From JABILX01 sp041648305 (GTDB lineage: Bacteria > Patescibacteriota > Gracilibacteria > UBA1369 > LOWO2-01-FULL-3): 26,382 nucleotides of DNA. Position 1 is the first letter of the stretch; each line of letters begins with the position of its first letter. The stretch spans positions 1 to 26,382 of the forward strand of contig JBAZPI010000007.1 in assembly GCA_041648305.1 (NCBI GenBank), in the 5' to 3' direction. Positions 1-8,375 of this stretch are shown here, piece by piece. The notes under the pieces were generated by a model. The model saw only the letters and a program-made list of their open reading frames with translations. It did no database searches and had not been told where the DNA came from. The translations under genes were made by a program, and so were the position numbers.

Positions 1-553
1 AAATGAACAAATTCATGAATTATTAAAAAAGGCAGGCCTCCCGGAAAACGGGAAAATCCAATTATATGACGGAAAAACAGGCGAACCTTTCGATCAAAAA
101 ACGACCGTCGGATACGCATATATAATGAAGCTCAATCACTTGGTCGAAGATAAGATCCACGCACGCTCCGTCGGACCATACTCTCTCGTCACACAACAAC
201 CTCTCGGAGGTAAAGCTCAGCACGGCGGACAGAGATTTGGAGAAATGGAGGTGTGGGCACTCGAAGCATACGGAGCCTCTCATGTACTTCAGGAAATGCT
301 AACAATCAAATCAGATGACGTATACGGACGCTCAAAAGCATACGAATCGATCATCAAGGCCGAACCAATCAAACGCCCGCGAACTCCGGAAAGTTTCAAC
401 GTATTGGTCAAAGAACTTCAAAGCCTATGTCTAAACGTTGATCTAATGTTAGAGGAAGACGTCAAAACTGGGAAACCGGGAGACGACGAATACGTAGAAC
501 CCTCCGAAGAAGAAGCGGAAGTGATAGAAACAGTTGAACATCAGAAAATTTAA
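1..553 (+). CDS. rpoB: RNA polymerase beta subunit, C-terminal part
   Basis: The open frame enters from the left edge (codons start at base 2) and shows the last 183 residues of the beta subunit of DNA-directed RNA polymerase. The invariant C-terminal clamp segment is present (QQPLGGKAQHGGQRFGEMEV, then WALEAYGA), followed by SDDVYGRSKAYESIIK, which lies close to the end in all RpoB proteins. The tail after that is short and acidic (EEDVKTGKPGDDEYVEPSEE). An internal ATG at 125 is not the start, because the conserved frame continues upstream of it (TVGYAYIMKLNHLVEDKIHARSVGP region). Unlike most bacteria, the next gene is ssb and not rpoC. Confidence 0.97.
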   Translation, partial: NEQIHELLKKAGLPENGKIQLYDGKTGEPFDQKTTVGYAYIMKLNHLVEDKIHARSVGPYSLVTQQPLGGKAQHGGQRFGEMEVWALEAYGASHVLQEMLTIKSDDVYGRSKAYESIIKAEPIKRPRTPESFNVLVKELQSLCLNVDLMLEEDVKTGKPGDDEYVEPSEEEAEVIETVEHQKI

Positions 554-560
554 ATCGCAT

Positions 561-574
561 CCGGCTTTAGCCGG
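561..574. repeat. Mini-palindrome CCGGC-TTTA-GCCGG
   Basis: This perfect 5-bp stem with a 4-nt loop lies in the 45-nt gap between rpoB and ssb. There is no T-run after it, so it is not a typical terminator. Stem plus the following GCCA recurs with one change at 19397-19414, inside the 3' end of rpsQ, so it is a dispersed repeat. Confidence 0.7.
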
Positions 575-598
575 GCCACAACCACTAACCAAAAAATT

Positions 599-1069
599 AT
601 GAGATCGGTAAACAAAGTAATCATTATCGGGAACCTGACAAGAGATCCTGAAATGAGACAGACACCAAACGGCCAAAATATCGTTACATTCGGAATAGCA
701 ACAAACCGCGAATGGGTAACTTCAACCGGAGAAAAGAAAACTTCTGCTGAATTTCACGAATGCGTGGCGTGGGCGAAACTCGCCGAAATATGTGAAAAAT
801 ATCTCCGAAAAAGCAAATTAGTCTACGTTGAAGGATATTTGAAGACACGAAGCTGGGACACAGAAGAAGGCGTTCGAAAATTCAAGACAGAAATAGTTGT
901 TGAAGACATGATCATGCTCAACAAAAAAAGTGAGAGCGACGAAGATTATGTCCCGGCAACCGGCGAAGAACAGACGCCAGAGGCGTCCACTCCTCCAACT
1001 CCATCTGAAGACGAGGCTCCGCCAGAAGACAGCGGCGACAACCCAATTGACAAAGATCTAGGCCTATAA
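599..1069 (+). CDS. ssb: Single-stranded DNA-binding protein
   Basis: The 156-residue product has the SSB OB-fold in about residues 1-108 (MRSVNKVIIIGNLTRDPEMR, then GIATNREW, EFHECVAWAKLAEICEKYL, VYVEGYLKTRSW). SSB coats single-stranded DNA in replication, recombination and repair. After the OB-fold comes an acidic, Pro/Thr/Glu-rich linker. The tail ends PIDKDLGL and lacks the usual acidic tip finishing in Pro-Phe that binds partner proteins, so partner recruitment may differ. The gene sits 45 nt after rpoB and 13 nt before rpoC, so it is probably co-transcribed with RNA polymerase. ssb more usually neighbours rpsF/rpsR or uvrA. No Shine-Dalgarno precedes the ATG. Confidence 0.95.
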   Translation: MRSVNKVIIIGNLTRDPEMRQTPNGQNIVTFGIATNREWVTSTGEKKTSAEFHECVAWAKLAEICEKYLRKSKLVYVEGYLKTRSWDTEEGVRKFKTEIVVEDMIMLNKKSESDEDYVPATGEEQTPEASTPPTPSEDEAPPEDSGDNPIDKDLGL

Positions 1070-1082
1070 TTAACACAACAAT

Positions 1083-4000
1083 ATGGCTCAAAATGTAAGC
1101 GATAAAAAAAACCAATACGATTTTAACGCCATTGCCGTATCGGTCGCTTCCCCTGAACAGATCTTATCCTGGTCACACGGCGAAGTTAAAAAGCCGGAAA
1201 CCATAAACTATAGAACCCAGAAACCCGAACGCGACGGGCTATTCTGCGAAAAGATCTTTGGTCCGACAAAGAACTGGGAATGTTACTGCGGAAAATACAA
1301 GAGAATCAGATACAAAGGCGTCATCTGCGAAAAATGCGGCGTCGAAGTCACACGCTCTTCAGTACGAAGAGTTCGAATGGGACACATCAAACTCGCAAGT
1401 CCCGTAACACACATTTGGTTTGTGAGATCAACTCCAAGCCGAATAGGTCTGCTCATCGACATCCCGGTAAAAACATTGGAACAGGTCATCTACTTTGCCG
1501 CCTATATGGTAAAAGAAGTTGACATCACGGCAAGAGAAGAAGCAAAAAACCAGCTCAAAGAAGAATTTAAGGAACACAAAAAGAAAATACAAGCGGAATT
1601 CAAAGACAAGAAAAAAGAACTTGAAGCCGAGCTCGACGCCAAAAGCGCGACAGCTACCGAAAAGAAAAAACGCGTAGACAACCTCGAAAAGATATGTGCA
1701 ATGAAAATCGAGGAATTGGAAGAACAACACCAAGTCGCAAAAGATGATCTTAACAGCCTTAAAGAAGGAAAAGTGTATTCGGAGATCGAATACAGAGATA
1801 TGTCGCTCAAATTTGGCCATGTGTTTAAAGCCGGAACAGGAGCGGAAGTGATAAGAGAGATCATTGAAGAATTAGATCTTAAAAAAATGCAAGAAGTCCT
1901 GGAAGTGGAAATTAAAAAAACAAGCGGACAAAGAAAAAAGAAACTCCTTAAACGACTAAAATTAGCCGGAAGCCTACAAAAAGCGGGAATAAAACCGGAA
2001 TGGATGATCCTGACAGTCCTTCCTGTAATCCCACCGGATCTTCGCCCGATGGTACAACTCGACGGCGGGCGCTTCGCGGCTTCAGACCTTAACGATCTAT
2101 ACCGACGCGTAATCAACAGAAACAATCGCCTAAAGAGACTACTTTCAATCGGCGCACCGGAAGTTATCTGTAGAAACGAAAAAAGAATGCTCCAAGAAGC
2201 GGTAGATACTTTATTAAACAACAGCGCCCGCTCAGGAAGAGCGGTGTTCACAGCTGGAGACAAACGAAAACTTCGCTCACTATCAGACATGTTGAAAGGT
2301 AAGCAAGGTCGTTTCCGACAAAATTTACTCGGCAAACGTGTCGACTATTCCGGACGTTCCGTAATTGTGGTTGGACCAAAACTGCGTCTACACCAATGCG
2401 GACTTCCGAAATTGATGGCTCTCGAATTATTCAAACCATCCGTAATAGGCCGACTTATCTCGGACGGCTACGCGCACAACATCAAAAACGCTGAAAAATT
2501 AATTCAGGCAAACAAACGCGAAGTCTGGGACATCTTGGAAGAAGTAACTCACGATCACTACGTACTATTAAACCGCGCTCCGACACTTCACAGACTTGGT
2601 ATCCAAGCCTTCCAACCAGTCCTTACGGAAGGTAAAGCTATCCGCATCCACCCACTAGTGTGCGCGGCCTTCAACGCCGACTTCGATGGAGACCAAATGG
2701 CCGTTCACGTTCCGCTTTCAAAGGCGGCTCAGGAAGAAGCCAAGAACCTAATAGTTTCTCAAAATAATCTCCTGAAACCATCGAGCGGAGATCCTATCAT
2801 CACTCCGACACAAGACATGGTTTTGGGCTGTTATTACTTAACGAAGATGAATCGCGGCAGAAAAGGAGAAGGAATGGCCTTCGTAAACACGCAGGAAGCG
2901 GTTCTTTCATATCAATCCGGCCACGTTAGTCTGCAAGCTCCGATAAAAGCGCGCGTAAAGGACGAAATTATAGAAACAACAGTGGGACGTTTGATTTTCA
3001 ATTCAGTCATCCCGGACCGCCTACCCTTCTACAATGAAACAGTCGGAAAGAAAAAATTGGGACAGATCGTAGCGGAATGTTTTGAAAAACACGGAACCAA
3101 AAGAACAGCACGACTCGGCGACGACCTCAAGAGATATGGATTCAAATTCGCCACAATCTCAGGACTATCGATAGCAACAGCAGACATGATAGTCCCGGAA
3201 AAGAAGGTCGAAATAGTCGAAGAAGCTTCGGAAACGGTTAAGAAAATCAATAATCAATATTGGAAAGGACTTATCACCGAGGACGAACGCTACCACAATA
3301 ATATTAAAGTCTGGTCCAAAGCAAAATCCGACATCACGAATGCGATGATCGAAGGATTTGATGAATCAAACGACCTCTTCTACATGGTCGATTCCGGCGC
3401 CCGCGGTAACTGGGGACAGATCACTCAGCTCTGCGGAATCAAAGGATTGGTAGCCAATCCAGCCGGTAAAACTATCGAACTTCCTATCAAATCAAACCTT
3501 AAAGAAGGATTCTCAATCTTGGAGTACTTTATCGCGACACACGGAGGACGCAAAGGTAAATCCGACACCGCGTTGAAGACAGCCGAGGCCGGATACCTAA
3601 CACGCCGTCTAGTAGACGCAGTTCAGAACATTGTTATCAAAGAATACGATTGTCAATCTCCGCACGCACACAAGGTCACAAGAAGCGATAGTGACAAGAT
3701 CGGAGAAAAATTCGAACATCGAATTTACGGACGAACCTTGGCCGAAGACTTAGTCGCTCCAAACACAGGAGAAATTATCGGTAAAAAGACCCAGGAAATC
3801 GGAAGCGAAGAAATTAAAAAAATCGCAAGCTCGGGAGTTGAAGAAGTTAAAGTACGCTCAATAATGACATGTCAGACCGAAGACGGTATCTGTATAAGAT
3901 GCTACGGCAAAGACTTGGGACTTAATGAAACAGTAGATATCGGAACCGCTGTCGGAATTATCGCCGCCCAGTCAATTGGAGAACCGGGAACTCAGCTCAC

Positions 4001-5012
4001 TATGCGTACCTTCCACATGGGTGGAGTTGCCGAAGGCGGAGACATCACCCAGGGTCTTACACGCGTGGAAGAACTCTTCGAAGCGCGCCCACCGAAATCT
4101 CCGGCAGTCATGACGGAAATCTCAGGCAAAGTTTCTGTTAGACAAAAGGACAAGAAGGTTGAAGTCTCAATGATCTCAAGAGAACCTATTGAAGAAGAAT
4201 ACGAACTTCTCGCAAACATGATCCCAACCGTGAAGAAAGGTGACAAAGTAAAAGAAAAAATGGTTATCGCAAAAGCGGAAGATTCAAAAGCAACGCTAAA
4301 GGCGATTGAAAATGGAAAAGTTAAAGAAATCACCGGCGAAAAAATCGTCACAGTATCAGAAGGCCCTGTGGAAAAAATCTACAAAATACCGCAAGGCAAA
4401 ACAGTGATCGTCAAAGACGGCCAGGAGTTAAAAAAAGGAACCCCCATCACAAACGGCCACCTTAATCTCAAGAAACTCATGAAACTGACAGACATCTACT
4501 CGGTAGAAAAATACATAATGACGGAAGTTCAAAGCATCTATGCCTCCCAGGGACAAACAATCAACGACAAACACATCGAAATTATAGCGCGCCAGATGCT
4601 TTCAAAAGTTCGCGTCATGGAAAGTGGAGACACACACTTCTTGCCTGGAGAAATTGTTGACGTGATCAAGTACGAAAACGTCAACGAAAAACTCAGAAAA
4701 AAAGGCAAGCACCCTGCCAGAAGCGAACGCCTCCTTCTCGGACTCACACGTATAGCTCTGTACACAGACAGTTGGCTTTCAGCCGCATCATTCCAGGAAA
4801 CTATTCGAGTACTTGTCGAAGCATCAACAACAAAGAAAATCGACAGACTAGAAGGACTTAAAGAAAACGTAATCATAGGTAAGTTAATACCGGCAGGAGA
4901 AATGTACAGAAAACAACACCCCGATGAGTACAAAAAAGCTGAAAAAGAATTAAAAAGAAAAAGTAAAAAAGAAGACGAAGAGGACGAGAAAGAACCATTG
5001 CCGGTAATATAA
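1083..5012 (+). CDS. rpoC: RNA polymerase beta-prime subunit
   Basis: The 1309-residue product is the largest catalytic subunit of RNA polymerase. Visible landmarks are the N-terminal zinc-binding cysteines C67, C69, C82 and C85 (ECYCGKYKRIRYKGVICEKC), the catalytic Mg-binding motif NADFDGDQ at about 531-538, the bridge and trigger region (ILEYFIATHGGRKGKSDTAL), and the second zinc site (C857, C930, C937, C940; CQTEDGICIRCYG). Residues about 145-235 form a Lys/Glu-rich stretch likely to be coiled coil, which makes this part longer than in E. coli although the total length is shorter. The C-terminal tail is highly charged (KRKSKKEDEEDEKE). The start ATG follows ssb by 13 nt and MAQNVSDKKNQYDFNAIAVS matches the family N-terminus. 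Confidence 0.98.
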   Translation: MAQNVSDKKNQYDFNAIAVSVASPEQILSWSHGEVKKPETINYRTQKPERDGLFCEKIFGPTKNWECYCGKYKRIRYKGVICEKCGVEVTRSSVRRVRMGHIKLASPVTHIWFVRSTPSRIGLLIDIPVKTLEQVIYFAAYMVKEVDITAREEAKNQLKEEFKEHKKKIQAEFKDKKKELEAELDAKSATATEKKKRVDNLEKICAMKIEELEEQHQVAKDDLNSLKEGKVYSEIEYRDMSLKFGHVFKAGTGAEVIREIIEELDLKKMQEVLEVEIKKTSGQRKKKLLKRLKLAGSLQKAGIKPEWMILTVLPVIPPDLRPMVQLDGGRFAASDLNDLYRRVINRNNRLKRLLSIGAPEVICRNEKRMLQEAVDTLLNNSARSGRAVFTAGDKRKLRSLSDMLKGKQGRFRQNLLGKRVDYSGRSVIVVGPKLRLHQCGLPKLMALELFKPSVIGRLISDGYAHNIKNAEKLIQANKREVWDILEEVTHDHYVLLNRAPTLHRLGIQAFQPVLTEGKAIRIHPLVCAAFNADFDGDQMAVHVPLSKAAQEEAKNLIVSQNNLLKPSSGDPIITPTQDMVLGCYYLTKMNRGRKGEGMAFVNTQEAVLSYQSGHVSLQAPIKARVKDEIIETTVGRLIFNSVIPDRLPFYNETVGKKKLGQIVAECFEKHGTKRTARLGDDLKRYGFKFATISGLSIATADMIVPEKKVEIVEEASETVKKINNQYWKGLITEDERYHNNIKVWSKAKSDITNAMIEGFDESNDLFYMVDSGARGNWGQITQLCGIKGLVANPAGKTIELPIKSNLKEGFSILEYFIATHGGRKGKSDTALKTAEAGYLTRRLVDAVQNIVIKEYDCQSPHAHKVTRSDSDKIGEKFEHRIYGRTLAEDLVAPNTGEIIGKKTQEIGSEEIKKIASSGVEEVKVRSIMTCQTEDGICIRCYGKDLGLNETVDIGTAVGIIAAQSIGEPGTQLTMRTFHMGGVAEGGDITQGLTRVEELFEARPPKSPAVMTEISGKVSVRQKDKKVEVSMISREPIEEEYELLANMIPTVKKGDKVKEKMVIAKAEDSKATLKAIENGKVKEITGEKIVTVSEGPVEKIYKIPQGKTVIVKDGQELKKGTPITNGHLNLKKLMKLTDIYSVEKYIMTEVQSIYASQGQTINDKHIEIIARQMLSKVRVMESGDTHFLPGEIVDVIKYENVNEKLRKKGKHPARSERLLLGLTRIALYTDSWLSAASFQETIRVLVEASTTKKIDRLEGLKENVIIGKLIPAGEMYRKQHPDEYKKAEKELKRKSKKEDEEDEKEPLPVI

Positions 5013-5030
5013 GTACAGCAAAAAATCCGC

Positions 5031-5059
5031 TTGCATTTCTGTAAATCATCATATAAATT
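5031..5059 (+). promoter_or_regulatory. Putative rpsL promoter
   Basis: TTGCAT (5031-5036) is followed by TAAATT (5054-5059) at 17 nt, or by the overlapping TATAAA at 15 nt. The expected transcription start (about 5066) lies only a few bases before the rpsL ATG at 5069, so the mRNA would be leaderless or nearly so. This is inferred from motif spacing only. Confidence 0.45.
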
Positions 5060-5068
5060 ATCCCAGCC

Positions 5069-5476
5069 ATGCCAACAATAAATCAACTGATACGCAAACC
5101 GCGAAAACAGCCAAAAAGGAAATCCAACCGCCCAGCTCTTGCAGCCACTTTTAACACGCTGAAAAATAGGCCGACCAAACTTTGTTGCCCTCAGAAACGA
5201 GGAATCTGCATCAAAGTTACAACTACCACACCGAAGAAACCGAACTCAGCTCTTCGAAAGATCGCGAGAGTCCGTCTGACAAATAAACATGAAGTGGTCG
5301 CATACATCCCGGGAGAAGGACACAACCTTCAAGAGCACTCAGTTGTTACCATCCGAGGCGGAAAAGTTAGAGACTTACCAGGCGTCCGCTACCACATAAT
5401 TCGTGGATCGCTCGATTCAGAAGGAGTAAAAGACAGAAAACAAGGCCGTTCAAAATACGGAACAAAAAAACAATAA
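5069..5476 (+). CDS. rpsL: Ribosomal protein uS12
   Basis: The 135-residue S12 protein lies at the decoding centre of the 30S subunit. The diagnostic segments are MPTINQLIRKPRK, TTTTPKKPNSALRK (contains the lysine of the streptomycin-contact loop), GEGHNLQEHSVV, RGGKVRDLPGVRYHIIRG and the C-terminal DRKQGRSKYGTKK. Compared with E. coli there are about 13 extra residues between PAL and CPQKRG, a loop also familiar from Firmicutes S12, so it is not anomalous. It is followed 22 nt later by rpsG, as in the usual str operon. A putative promoter lies just before it, separating it from rpoC. Confidence 0.98.
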   Translation: MPTINQLIRKPRKQPKRKSNRPALAATFNTLKNRPTKLCCPQKRGICIKVTTTTPKKPNSALRKIARVRLTNKHEVVAYIPGEGHNLQEHSVVTIRGGKVRDLPGVRYHIIRGSLDSEGVKDRKQGRSKYGTKKQ

Positions 5477-5498
5477 TCCACCGTTAACTTAACAATCA

Positions 5499-5969
5499 AT
5501 GCCAACAATACAAACCAGAAAAAGAGGAACCCAATTTATCCCGGAAAGTTCAAATCAGATGCAAGAACGATTCGTCAACTACTTGATGAAAAAAGGTAAA
5601 AAATCAACCGCACGCAAAATATTAAATGATACGTTTAAAATAATCGCCAAGAAAACCAGTTCAGACCCGGAAAAAATCTTCCGGCTGGCAATCGACAAAG
5701 TAAAACCTGTAATGGAGGTAAAACCAAAAAGAATCGGTGGAGCGGTTTATCAAATTCCTCTCGAAGTAAAAGTCGAACGACAACTCGCCTTAACTTTCCG
5801 ATGGATTCTTGGAGCGGCACGCAGCAAAAAAGGATCTCCAATGTGTGAACGTCTGGCTACTGAACTTATTGAAGCCTCCAACGAGCAAGGAACAGCTATG
5901 AAGAAAAAGCTCGATACTGAAAGAATGGCTCAAGCAAACAAAGCCTTCGCCCACTTTGCGAAGTACTAA
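5499..5969 (+). CDS. rpsG: Ribosomal protein uS7
   Basis: The 156-residue protein has the usual S7 length. It nucleates folding of the 16S rRNA 3' domain and contacts E-site tRNA. Recognisable parts are the NYLMKKGKKSTARKI segment, PVMEVKPKRIGGAVYQIPLE, RWILGAARSK and the C-terminal AQANKAFAHFAKY. It is the second gene of the str cluster. The expected next gene, fusA, is displaced by about 4 kb of accessory DNA, and a 26-nt dispersed repeat starts 13 nt after the stop codon. Confidence 0.98.
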   Translation: MPTIQTRKRGTQFIPESSNQMQERFVNYLMKKGKKSTARKILNDTFKIIAKKTSSDPEKIFRLAIDKVKPVMEVKPKRIGGAVYQIPLEVKVERQLALTFRWILGAARSKKGSPMCERLATELIEASNEQGTAMKKKLDTERMAQANKAFAHFAKY

Positions 5970-5981
5970 GTAGTGGCGAGT

Positions 5982-6007
5982 AGCGCGAGCGCAAGCGAGC
6001 GCAAAAC
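5982..6007 (+). repeat. 26-nt dispersed repeat, copy 1
   Basis: This GC-rich sequence built of GCGAGCGCAAGCGAGCGC-like words ends in AAAAC. An identical 26-nt copy lies at 24867-24892. Both copies follow the last gene of a ribosomal operon within a few bases of the stop codon (rpsG here, secY there). Confidence 0.85.
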
Positions 6008-6075
6008 TCGCATGTCTTTGAAATTGCATCTAACGTTTGCGTGCATGCGATATTCAGCAATGCTAAAACTTTTGT

Positions 6076-6462
6076 TTATAGTGGAATTTCTGCTTCGCAA
6101 ATTTCTTCGTATAAATCTTGCTTATATTGGAAGTCTTCTTTTTCAAATCCGTCACAGATAAGATCAACTAGTTTTGCTGTATTTCCTGTATCGGTTCTAT
6201 CCAGAAAAGAATCATCGTATCTTTCCAAGATTGCTACAAGTTCTGCTCTGGTGACTGGTTTATTTGGATTAAAATTTCCGTATGTGTCTCCAAATATTAT
6301 TCCTCTTCCATACATTTTTTGGAGAGCATCTCCGTAGTAATCGCTGTAATCGGCGTCAGGGAAATTTGTTAGGACTTCGGCTGGTTTGAGAGCATAAACT
6401 ACTCCCATTGAAAAGATTGCTCCTGTTAGGAAGATTACTAACGTTGTTAAAAATTTTTTCAT
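6076..6462 (-). CDS. Secreted single-SLH-domain protein
   Basis: The 128-residue protein has an N-terminal signal peptide or membrane anchor (MKKFLTTLVIFLTGAIFSMG, about residues 1-24). One S-layer-homology domain follows at about residues 33-85 (FPDADYSDYYGDALQKMYGR, FGDTYGNFNPNKPVTRAEL). SLH domains attach proteins to secondary cell-wall polymers or are part of S-layers. Residues 86-128 are charged with two Cys and no recognised domain. It is transcribed against the ribosomal genes and begins the accessory island that splits rpsG from fusA. Its exact role cannot be told; SLH proteins with one repeat may work as oligomers. A second SLH protein lies at 25226-25855. Confidence 0.85.
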   Translation of the reverse strand: MKKFLTTLVIFLTGAIFSMGVVYALKPAEVLTNFPDADYSDYYGDALQKMYGRGIIFGDTYGNFNPNKPVTRAELVAILERYDDSFLDRTDTGNTAKLVDLICDGFEKEDFQYKQDLYEEICEAEIPL

Positions 6463-6578
6463 AGGTTTATGGTTAAATATTTCGCGTAACAGCTGAGACT
6501 ACGAGAAGCTGGACAGGTTGTACAGTACACCGAAGGCATGCGCTTGTCCAACCGCATAAGATAGTAGTTTCCATTAAC
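6463..6578. other. Intergenic spacer with nested inverted repeats
   Basis: The spacer lies between the divergent SLH gene and the first zincin. Inverted repeats are visible: GAGACTAC (6495-6502) with GTAGTTTC (6564-6571, one G-T pair), and GGACAGG (6511-6517) with CTTGTCC (6543-6549). A GCATGC core lies between them. It may be a degenerate relative of the double-hairpin elements at 9708-9847 and 14327-14555, but the fit is imperfect. No tRNA can be folded here. Confidence 0.3.
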
Positions 6579-6612
6579 CCATGCTACAATCCCTCATGTT
6601 TAAATTATAAAC
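6579..6612 (+). promoter_or_regulatory. Duplicated upstream segment of zincin gene 1
   Basis: A -10-like TACAAT lies at 6585-6590, followed by the inverted repeat GTTTA-AATTA-TAAAC at 6598-6612. The same arrangement occurs at 8433-8438 and 8445-8459 in front of the second copy. No convincing -35 is seen in either copy, so the promoter call is weak. The conserved palindrome could bind a regulator shared by both copies. Confidence 0.4.
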
Positions 6613-6622
6613 AAACCTTCTT

Positions 6623-7858
6623 ATGAAACGTTCAATAAAAATAATGCTTGGAATCATTTTGGGGTTGATTGCTGTTCTAGCCTTATTTTTGATTCAAGGC
6701 GACTTTGTTCAAGGCTTAATGCGCCCTGCGTACAATGAAAACAAATGCTACGACTCAGATGGCGGCAAAATCTACGAAACAAAAGGAACGGTATACGGGA
6801 AAATGAGCACGAGGGATAAAAAGACTCAATATATAGATTCATGTGATGGAGATAAGTTGGTTGAATATTATTGTGATGGGACGAAAGTGAAGAAAGAAGA
6901 AAAAGAATGCGGTAAATGTATAGATAGTAAATGTGATACTGAATATTGTAATCAAACAGAGTTTAAAACGGCCTTTATACTGTTGGTTGAAGACATGGAA
7001 AATGTGACCCAAGAAATTCTGGATCAAGCAAATTTTTACAGAGAACAGACTTCAACCGCTTTTGCCGGAGCTACGAACGGCCTTGCATCGATGGATACTT
7101 CAACACCATTATTTATAATGGAAACCGAGGATGAAATGTTAGGTGAATTTAAACAATTGGCTCACTTGGAGATAGTCACTAATAATTTTTATGAAACAAA
7201 TCCGGATGACTACGATTTTATAATAGTATTTACAACGTTTGATTATCTCGGAACGGGAACGCCAACATATTACGCTGCGGTTACAAATCAAATAGAAGGT
7301 ATTGGTCTTTTTTTAGACGATCTAGCTTCATTTTATGGAAGTGAAGGACAGTTAAAAGGAGTGGTTCCGCTATATGATTGGTATGGATTCCCGCTGAAAT
7401 ATCCCCACCTTACCTCTATAACAATAAATCTAATCCTTCATGAAATAGGACATTGCTGGGGAGTTTATGTTGGAGATAGCTTCACTGGTGATGGAGATGA
7501 GGAATTAGGATTAAAAGATTACTTACCTGGATTTGAAAACTACGGCACTAGTGGTGGTGGCGTACACTTTTATGGGGGACTTGAGTCTCCGTATGAAACT
7601 GGATCACTAATGTATGCAAATTATTTTATACCCAATGGCGACGGGACTTTTAAGCGCGAGAATGATGAAACCGGAATCAAGAAGTATCATCCATTTATGC
7701 TCTATTTCATGGGGCTTTTGCCAAAAAGTGAATATAGCACGAAATACCAGATATACGACCAGGGGCCCGGTGGTGCAAATGCCGATAATGCTACACCTTA
7801 TAAAAAGGTTAGCGTAAATGATATTATTGCCGTTGAAGGGGAGAGGAAGTGTGAGTAA
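6623..7858 (+). CDS. Secreted or anchored HExxH zincin-like protein, copy 1
   Basis: The 411-residue protein has an N-terminal hydrophobic segment (about 5-25) that would export or anchor it. A small cysteine-rich module follows at about 40-110 (C42, C74, C84, C96, C99, C104, C109; words CYDSDGGK and SCDGDKLVEYYCDGTKVK). The rest is a larger domain holding HEIGHCWGVYVGD (H273, E274, H277). HExxH is the zinc-binding motif of zincin metallopeptidases. The metzincin G at motif position 8 is present but position 11 is Val, so the third ligand must be elsewhere, perhaps D285. GSLM at about residue 330 could be a Met-turn. The substrate is unknown. It is a paralogue of 8470-9669 and shares its flanks. 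I know of no family name for it. Confidence 0.75.
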   Translation: MKRSIKIMLGIILGLIAVLALFLIQGDFVQGLMRPAYNENKCYDSDGGKIYETKGTVYGKMSTRDKKTQYIDSCDGDKLVEYYCDGTKVKKEEKECGKCIDSKCDTEYCNQTEFKTAFILLVEDMENVTQEILDQANFYREQTSTAFAGATNGLASMDTSTPLFIMETEDEMLGEFKQLAHLEIVTNNFYETNPDDYDFIIVFTTFDYLGTGTPTYYAAVTNQIEGIGLFLDDLASFYGSEGQLKGVVPLYDWYGFPLKYPHLTSITINLILHEIGHCWGVYVGDSFTGDGDEELGLKDYLPGFENYGTSGGGVHFYGGLESPYETGSLMYANYFIPNGDGTFKRENDETGIKKYHPFMLYFMGLLPKSEYSTKYQIYDQGPGGANADNATPYKKVSVNDIIAVEGERKCE

Positions 7859-7902
7859 TCGGTACTAAAAAGGCAAAGAAAAACCTACCGAGCCCCCTCA
7901 TT

Positions 7903-8108
7903 TCAATACACATCCTTCCTCATCCCCACCTTTAAAACAACACCGCGCCCACCAATTTTAGTGAATAGAATCCGGATTTTTCCCTTTCTCAAACGGAAAA
8001 CCCCGTCCATTCCCTTTAATTTTTTCACATCACGCCCATCAAGCTCCAATTCACGAACAGCACAAAGCAATCCACTCAAAACACAACGATCTTTCCGACC
8101 CTATCCAT
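7903..8108 (-). pseudogene. Broken RelE/ParE-family toxin
   Basis: Downstream of the AbrB-type gene, on the same strand, the frame ending at TGA 7903-7905 reads RELELDGRDVKKLKG, DGVFRLRKGKIRILF and KVGMRKDVY. This is the typical C-terminal two-thirds of a RelE-like mRNA interferase. The first about 25 residues are missing. In this frame the toxin is preceded directly by the antitoxin's own TAG, with no ATG before the conserved part. An ATG overlapping the antitoxin stop (8106-8108) opens MDRVGKIVVF in a different frame and hits TGA at once, which looks like the old start followed by a deletion and frameshift. A short product from a TTG codon (8077-8079) cannot be excluded. Confidence 0.6.
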
Positions 8109-8358
8109 CAATCTTTTTGATAGCATCTACCAATTTTTTTGGATCAATGCCTTTTTTAAAAGCCAGACCAAATTCCTTTGCTGTTTCGTAATAAGAAACC
8201 TCATCCGGCCCAACCATCTTCATGACTTTCAAAGTAATAACGCCTTTTCCGCTATCCTCGGCAACAATAGGAGTCTCCTTATCAATACAGTATTTTTTTC
8301 TTATTTCAGGAGGAATAGTGATCTGCCCCTTTACAGAGGGGATAAGAGTGTAAGCCAT
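8101..8358 (-). CDS. AbrB/MazE-type antitoxin
   Basis: The 85-residue protein has an N-terminal SpoVT-AbrB swapped-hairpin DNA-binding domain (MAYTLIPSVKGQITIPPEIR, then KKYCIDKETP). The acidic/basic C-terminal half (AKEFGLAFKKGIDPKKLVDA) would normally bind the toxin. I chose the ATG at 8356-8358 because the family starts just before the SVKGQITIPP motif. The longer frame to 8430 would run through the operator and the duplicated segment. A perfect inverted repeat at 8376-8398 lies 17 bp upstream, which fits autorepression. The partner toxin downstream is degraded, so the gene may be an orphan antitoxin. Confidence 0.85.
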   Translation of the reverse strand: MAYTLIPSVKGQITIPPEIRKKYCIDKETPIVAEDSGKGVITLKVMKMVGPDEVSYYETAKEFGLAFKKGIDPKKLVDAIKKIDG

Positions 8359-8375
8359 GGTGTCTAAAGGTAAGT

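Noticed and set aside
5114..5200. Insertion in uS12 as a novelty
   Set aside because: The roughly 13-residue loop relative to E. coli is also familiar in Firmicutes S12 proteins.
6463..6622. tRNA gene in the spacer before the first zincin
   Set aside because: No T-arm (TTCRA) or acceptor pairing could be found.
7961..8191. Plus-strand open frame of 76 codons
   Set aside because: It is the antisense shadow of the RelE-like remnant and antitoxin, with a Ser/Pro/Phe-rich composition and no family resemblance.
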